Source of the DNA: Clostridia bacterium
GTDB lineage: Bacteria > Bacillota > Clostridia > Christensenellales > CAG-138
Assembly (NCBI GenBank): GCA_017514685.1
Contig: JAFWJN010000025.1
Span: 1 to 64,000, forward strand
Direction of reading: 5' to 3'
Length of the DNA: 64,000 bases
In this document: positions 60,201 through 64,000 of the stretch, one piece after another
Position numbering within the stretch: position 1 is the stretch's first letter
Layout: the number at the start of each line of letters is the position of its first letter
Made by a program: the position numbers and the translations under genes
The notes under the pieces: generated by a model
Seen by the model: the letters and a program-made list of their open reading frames with translations, nothing else
What the model was told of the DNA's origin: nothing
Database searches by the model: none

Positions 60201-60469
60201 AATCCGTAGCCGGAGATATTGACAGTATCTGTTCCCGTGTTATACAGCTCTACATAATCGCTGTATGTTCCCATGGGATCGCGCACAGCCTGCTTGTTGC
60301 TGGCAAGGATCTCACTGATAATGACGGGGGAGCGTGCCTGCACGTTTGTATTCTGACGCACGGATTTACCAGCACAATTCAGGATCAGAGAAATGGCAAG
60401 CAAAATCACCAAAAGCACGCCGAGCCCGATTGCGAGAATCTCCAGTTTTCTTTTCTGTTTATTATTCAT
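57245..60469 (-). CDS. CotH-type kinase with three lamin-tail domains
   Basis: 1074 residues. A signal-anchor helix (about 9-31) is followed by three lamin-tail domains (about 45-155, 208-318 and 372-490), each with ISE..ASN or SEVL, a D.VELYN or WIEIYNS core and GYGLSDD-like turns. A Fn3-like/chitobiase-type segment follows (about 540-620), then a CotH domain (about 635-1045) with LPVVFLVTD, YLNDQYWGVYNLREKVSKFFLAQHYG and WRWIAYDFCWAFNRED. CotH proteins are secreted atypical protein kinases known from spore coats, but nothing here points to sporulation. The protein is held outside the membrane. It opens the operon CotH, VTC, DUF4956. Confidence 0.9.
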   Translation of the reverse strand: MNNKQKRKLEILAIGLGVLLVILLAISLILNCAGKSVRQNTNVQARSPVIISEILASNKQAVRDPMGTYSDYVELYNTGTDTVNISGYGLSDDEVSVWVFPEGTILKPNEYLVIWCSGSATGLSNVADFALSKDDVLRFTDGGGVNIATVSLAETYSGLAYCYDSATGTWSNKAPSPGYPNTEMGIAAYEKTKMVDPSIGTAETLAYSAVRISEFMASNSTAHKGPDGTYCDWIELYNSSNSPVDLTGYGLSDDISKPKKYTFDGIVIQPNEFLLLYSTTVPVAGYHCIDFGLSSRGETLILTSADDKIIDMIDFGAQTKNYSMARAFPNGSFDPTSEFTPTDRITPGYPNTESGYTLFDKAENGEMGIHDIMFSEVLVNGYYIEYKYSSSTKSDRPFDADLGSWIEIYNSADYPVDLGGYSVTDDYTEPYKWVFPNGTSIAAKGYLALQLDGSLPRAGQTKATESQLRYQLSFDISSSGETICLFQPDGTMIDRVTVPECHSCISYGRDQKGDWVLFDTPTEGAPNPASGFGLYCEAAEADLPSGIYTSAQTVSIKVPDGLVATYTTDTTIPTKDSTRVSGPISVTDNTVLRVRTFSPSNANYPSDTKSYTYIIVGSSPTYNSHETNLPVVFLVTDSANLFDTKKGIYVKGEDYTGKGSPSDLYISGNEKVGSWANFNMSGKMWERPATFTYCSENAKEVLYQADLNIRIFGAFSRYKGQKGIALIARKGVGPSWLEYPFFDNRPFTEYKSLVLRASGQDSALSRIRDITVLGLLNDNNVDMANQAYVQCIVYLNDQYWGVYNLREKVSKFFLAQHYGISDPSTIDILVGNGNNSACVVAGDGLADYQALIEFCKSKNYNLSNDSDYRYVCDRIDVENFAQYCAFEIIVGNTDSGNIKYWRSSELDNKWRWIAYDFCWAFNREDPNTNINTTSGYRRDFFWKYFDPAGHGSGRGFDTTLGRSLLQNNQFVEIFLKYCADFFNNVYTPEKIVSKVDELQENIRFEMENYDLERWRPFIGLSVKGWNSHCNNIRNYANNYQNYFLRYCQNYINKYTNYKLTDAKMIELFGRVSSL

Positions 60470-60511
60470 TGATTAAAACCCTTCGAGTTGAAAATGCTTT
60501 CACAGTTATTC

Positions 60512-60520
60512 ATCATAACA
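60512..60520 (-). promoter_or_regulatory. Extended -10 promoter of the CotH operon
   Basis: TGTTATGAT on the minus strand, 43 bases before the start codon. No clear -35. Confidence 0.5.
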
Positions 60521-60566
60521 TATTTTCCTGGGAAAGAATAGCATGGATATGATAAATTAACACTTT

Positions 60567-61904
60567 TTATGCTTTTTTGACACATATATCCCGGGCAATC
60601 CGGAGAAGTTTGTCAGGTCGGTTGTCACCGGGATGACAGACACAGTGGAGAAGCAGCTTTTCCTTTAGTTTTGCAACCTCCGGAGAAGGTGGAAGATCCA
60701 GCGCATCCATCAGTTCGCGGCCGGTAAGAGCCAGATCATCGGAAGACCACGGACATTCTTTTTCCAGCATGTCAGCGTAAATTCTCCGCCATTTTTCAGC
60801 CCGGTAGCCATTCCGGATACCGCTTCCGTTCACATCCGCTTCCCTCAATCCGATTAAATCTTCAACACCTTGTTTTCCAATCGAGACGAAACGCTTTTTC
60901 ACAGTGTCTTCACGTGCATTCTCATCCAGATCAAACATGTGCCAGCGGACGGCTGAATGGACTCTTCGGATGACAGCGTTGGGATAGACGAGTCTTTTCA
61001 TCACATTATCTGATATTGCTGCGCCGATCTCCGGATGCCGATAGTAGTTGCCATCCCGCTCCAGTGCCGCCGGTTTGCCGATATCATGTAGCAGTCCCAT
61101 CAGGCGCAGCTCAACAGAGAACGGCGCTTGTTCACAGGTATGGAACAGATGGCGTAGCACATCGTGACGATGGTAATCTGCCCGCTGAGCAAGACCGTCA
61201 CAGGCACGAAGTTCCGGAATCACGAGAAAGAGAGCCTGCAGTTCAGTCAGCATCTCAAGCGCGCGGACAACATCCTTGAGAAGGAGAATCCGGTCTAGTT
61301 CTTCCCGCTTACGCTCCCAAGCGATGTCTTCCAGCAGATTAACGTGCTCTTTCGCAGCGGAAAAGGTGCCGGGATCCACATCAAAGCCTGTTGAAACAGC
61401 AAATCTGACAAGACGAAGAATCCGAAGTCCGTCATCTTTCAGAATCAGGGAGGGGTCATCCGTTGTTGTGCGGATCAGACGGTTTTTTATATCCGTCAGA
61501 CCGTTGCAGGGATCTTCAAACTGCCCCGTTACGACATTCTGATAGATTGCGTTGATTGAAAAATCACGCCGTCTTGCATCCAGTTCCAAAGATTCTGTGA
61601 AAGAAATCGTTTCAGGTGAATGATTTCCGCCGGACGGATAGGATTCTGTGCGGAATGTAGTATGTTCATATTTGATTCCGTCGATACAGAGAAGAACGGT
61701 TCCGAGCCGCTGGTTGACGAGAGGACAGGGAAAGCCGTGTTCTTTTGCTAAAGTCTGCATTGTTTCCGGCGTAATAGCGCTGCAGAGATCAATATCGTGC
61801 GACTGTTTTCCCAAAAGAGAATCACGCACACAGCCGCCGACCGCATAAAGCGGGGACGGCAGCTGTGATGCAAAATGGATTAGTCTTTCAGGATAATTGC
61901 TCAT
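60567..61904 (-). CDS. tRNA nucleotidyltransferase (CCA-adding or related), with HD domain
   Basis: 445 residues. The class II nucleotidyltransferase head has GGCVRDSLLG (23-32) and the metal-binding DID in HDIDLCSA, followed by the ERKREELDRIL region that reads the tRNA end. An HD domain (about 245-345) has LMGLLHDIGKPAA. The enzyme adds or repairs the 3' CCA end of tRNA. Whether it makes the full CCA or only part cannot be told here. Its ATG overlaps the gyrA stop (ATGA). No convincing terminator follows its stop. Confidence 0.92.
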   Translation of the reverse strand: MSNYPERLIHFASQLPSPLYAVGGCVRDSLLGKQSHDIDLCSAITPETMQTLAKEHGFPCPLVNQRLGTVLLCIDGIKYEHTTFRTESYPSGGNHSPETISFTESLELDARRRDFSINAIYQNVVTGQFEDPCNGLTDIKNRLIRTTTDDPSLILKDDGLRILRLVRFAVSTGFDVDPGTFSAAKEHVNLLEDIAWERKREELDRILLLKDVVRALEMLTELQALFLVIPELRACDGLAQRADYHRHDVLRHLFHTCEQAPFSVELRLMGLLHDIGKPAALERDGNYYRHPEIGAAISDNVMKRLVYPNAVIRRVHSAVRWHMFDLDENAREDTVKKRFVSIGKQGVEDLIGLREADVNGSGIRNGYRAEKWRRIYADMLEKECPWSSDDLALTGRELMDALDLPPSPEVAKLKEKLLLHCVCHPGDNRPDKLLRIARDICVKKA

Positions 61905-64000
61905 TCTTCTGTGGTTTGATCTGCTTCACCCGTTGAAGACTCGGCAGGTGAATCGACGGTCTCCGGCACGGCTTCGATAGAAGCAACCGGATCGGAATCT
62001 TCGTTTTCTTCCGTAATTTCCTGATGCGGGAGCAGAGCAACGCATGCAACGATATTTTCATCACCGATCTGCATGAGCCTTACGCCCTGGGTATTTCTTC
62101 CGATAACGGAGATCTGCTCGACCGGGGTGCGGAGGAGAATTCCGTCGTCGCGGACAAGGAGGACATCTTCGCCTGCTTCCGTCATACGGAGAGCAGCAAG
62201 TCCGCCGGTTTTTTCAGTAGCCTTCATGGCCAGGATGCCCTTGCCGCCACGGCCCTGGATGGTATACTGATCTTCCGGAGTGCGCTTGCCGAGACCTTTT
62301 TCGGTGACAGTCAGAAGCATTCCGCCCTTGATAATCTTGACCATATCGATCAACACATCATCTTCCGTCAGATTAATTCCGCGGACACCCATGCCGCCTC
62401 TTCCAGTTGCGCGTACATCGGCTTCACGGAAGCGGATGCACTTGCCGAGGCGGGACGCCATGATGAATTCGTCGTCTCCGCTGCTCATCTCACAGGAGAT
62501 CAGCTCATCGCCTTCACGGATCGTCTGCATCAGAAGCCCGCCTTTGCGGATGTTGGAGCAATCTGAGATACGCGTCTTCTTGATCAGACCTTTGCGCGTA
62601 GCGGTGACATAGTAGCCGGTCTCTTCAACTTCACGGGGTACAACGAACATCGCGGTGACCTTTTCACCGGTTTGCAGCTGCAGGAAATTGACAACGGGGA
62701 TTCCTTTTGAGGTACGGCTTGCTTCGGGGATTGCATAGCACTTAATGCGGTATACGCGTCCGAAGTTGGTAAAGAACATGATTGGAGCGTGTGTGCTTGA
62801 AACAAGCATACGTTCCACATAATCTTCATCACGTGTTGCCTGGCCTTTTACGCCTTTGCCACCGCGGTTCTGTGCGCGGAATGCATCGGTCGATGTACGC
62901 TTGATATAACCGAAGTGCGTCATAGTAACGGTCATCTGCTCTTCCTGAATGATGTCATCCAGTTCGATATCGTCCGGCATGGGCGCGATTTCCGTACGGC
63001 GGGGATCGCTGCAGCGGGCTTTGACATCGAGAGCCTCTTCTTTGATGACTTCCATCAGCCGGAACTCATTCGCGAGGATTTCTTCCAGATAGGCAACGCG
63101 TTCCCGCAACTGCCGGTCTTCCTCGATCAGCTTGTCGCGTTCGAGACCGGTCAGACGCTGCAGACGCATATCGAGGATCGCCTGAGCCTGACGCTCGGAA
63201 AAACCGAAGCGCTCACAGAGACGTTCCTTCGCAACAGCCGCGTTTTCGCTTCCGCGGATGATCCTAATGACTTCATCAATATGATCCAGCGCCTTTAACA
63301 GACCTTCGATGATATGAAGGCGTTCCTTTGCACGGTTCAGATCGAATCTGGTACGGCGGGTCACAACTTCCTTCTGATGTTCCAGATAATAGTAGAGGAT
63401 CTGTTTGAGCGTCAGGATTTTCGGCTCGCCGTCTACAAGAGCCAGATTAATCACGCCGAACGTGGTCTGCATGTCGGTGTGCTTATAAAGATTGTTCAGA
63501 ACAACACTCGCGTTGATGTCCTTCTTCAGTTCAATGACGATACGGGTTCCGTTGCGGTCCGTTTCATCACGCAAATCGGAAATACCCTCGATTCTCTTTT
63601 CATGAACCAGCTCAGCAATCCGCTGAACGAGAGACGCCTTATTGACCTGATAAGGAATCTCGGTCACAATGATGCGGCTCTTGGACGCGCTCATCTGCTC
63701 AATTTCCGTACGGGCACGGACATAGATTTTGCCGCGACCTGTGCGATATGCCTGCGCGATTCCGATTTTCCCGAGGATAATTCCGCCGGTCGGAAAATCA
63801 GGACCGGGGATATAGGTCATCAGCTCATCGTTGGTGATGTCCGGGTTGTCGATCAGCGCAATCAGGCCGTCGATTGTTTCACCCAGATTATGAGGAGGCA
63901 TATTGGTCGCCATACCGACCGCGATACCGTTGCTGCCGTTGACCAGCAGATTCGGGAAGCGGGCGGGGAGGACAACCGGTTCCTGCTGTGTGCCGTCGAA
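61901..64000 (-). CDS. gyrA: DNA gyrase subunit A, 5' part missing
   Basis: The frame runs off the right edge, so the N-terminal winged-helix part and the catalytic tyrosine are outside. The visible 699 codons start in FDGTQQEPVVLPARFPNLLVNG and include MATNMPPHNLGE, PDFPTGG, the coiled-coil region with ERFGFSERQAQAILDMRLQRLTGLE, and a six-blade C-terminal wheel. The first blade holds QNRGGKGVKG, close to the GyrA box QRRGGKG, which favours gyrase over topoisomerase IV. A short acidic tail ends the protein. Gyrase adds negative supercoils. The internal ATG at 63913 is not the start. Confidence 0.95.
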   Translation of the reverse strand, partial: FDGTQQEPVVLPARFPNLLVNGSNGIAVGMATNMPPHNLGETIDGLIALIDNPDITNDELMTYIPGPDFPTGGIILGKIGIAQAYRTGRGKIYVRARTEIEQMSASKSRIIVTEIPYQVNKASLVQRIAELVHEKRIEGISDLRDETDRNGTRIVIELKKDINASVVLNNLYKHTDMQTTFGVINLALVDGEPKILTLKQILYYYLEHQKEVVTRRTRFDLNRAKERLHIIEGLLKALDHIDEVIRIIRGSENAAVAKERLCERFGFSERQAQAILDMRLQRLTGLERDKLIEEDRQLRERVAYLEEILANEFRLMEVIKEEALDVKARCSDPRRTEIAPMPDDIELDDIIQEEQMTVTMTHFGYIKRTSTDAFRAQNRGGKGVKGQATRDEDYVERMLVSSTHAPIMFFTNFGRVYRIKCYAIPEASRTSKGIPVVNFLQLQTGEKVTAMFVVPREVEETGYYVTATRKGLIKKTRISDCSNIRKGGLLMQTIREGDELISCEMSSGDDEFIMASRLGKCIRFREADVRATGRGGMGVRGINLTEDDVLIDMVKIIKGGMLLTVTEKGLGKRTPEDQYTIQGRGGKGILAMKATEKTGGLAALRMTEAGEDVLLVRDDGILLRTPVEQISVIGRNTQGVRLMQIGDENIVACVALLPHQEITEENEDSDPVASIEAVPETVDSPAESSTGEADQTTEE

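Noticed and set aside
57245-60469. CotH as evidence for a spore coat locus
   Set aside because: No other coat or sporulation gene is near, and the lamin-tail domains and VTC/DUF4956 partners indicate a different context.

Overview
The window looks like the chromosome of a Gram-positive member of the Bacillota, probably an uncultured gut or rumen Clostridia. The reasons are the strong AGGAGG ribosome sites, a Phe T-box leader, lipoprotein and sortase-type signals, Cna_B/SpaA-type surface domains, an AgrC/AgrA-like two-component pair, BspA-type leucine-rich repeats and a plant-glycan style glycosidase set. I cannot name the species. No rRNA, no complete tRNA, no CRISPR array and no transposase were seen.

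Layout. 1-1420 is the right end of a prophage: an NlpC/P60 endolysin cut by the window edge, a small membrane protein and a holin, ending at a tRNA 3'-end fragment with CCA that looks like attR. 1525-2001 is a NimA/PPOX-type flavoprotein. 2082-5814 (minus) holds two paralogous PQQ-type beta-propeller surface proteins. 6059-8718 has a DUF368 lipid-carrier translocase facing away from an HtrA protease. 8795-13867 has an orphan gene and a T-box controlled pheS-pheT-nadE operon.

14592-29930 is one gene of 5112 codons for a secreted, wall-anchored adhesin built from Cna_B/SpaA and FctA-like isopeptide domains. 30318-35386 is a BMP-type (nucleoside-like) ABC importer. 35507-44585 (minus) is a rhamnose operon: a GH78-like protein, GH43, GH78, RhaB, RhaA and RhaD. 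It trims rhamnose from glycans and converts it to dihydroxyacetone phosphate plus lactaldehyde. 44735-46764 (minus) is a GHKL kinase and LytTR regulator pair, divergent from 46961-50564, a membrane-anchored GH3 glucosidase and its small membrane partner. A 21-bp-spaced direct repeat next to the GH3 promoter is a good candidate for the LytTR regulator's binding site.

50701-55342 is a surface O-acylation cassette: an MBOAT acyltransferase between two SGNH proteins that carry BspA-type LRR domains in mirrored order. 55480-60469 (minus) holds a small YeaQ/GlsB protein and the CotH kinase, VTC polyphosphate polymerase and DUF4956 trio. 60567-64000 (minus) is gyrA, cut by the right edge, overlapping the downstream tRNA nucleotidyltransferase gene.

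The region as a whole is rich in cell-surface functions (propellers, giant adhesin, O-acylation, CotH/VTC) and glycan use, set among a few housekeeping genes. The strongest candidates for something new are the MBOAT/SGNH-LRR cassette, the giant adhesin with no sortase nearby, and the LytTR-GH3 regulatory link.
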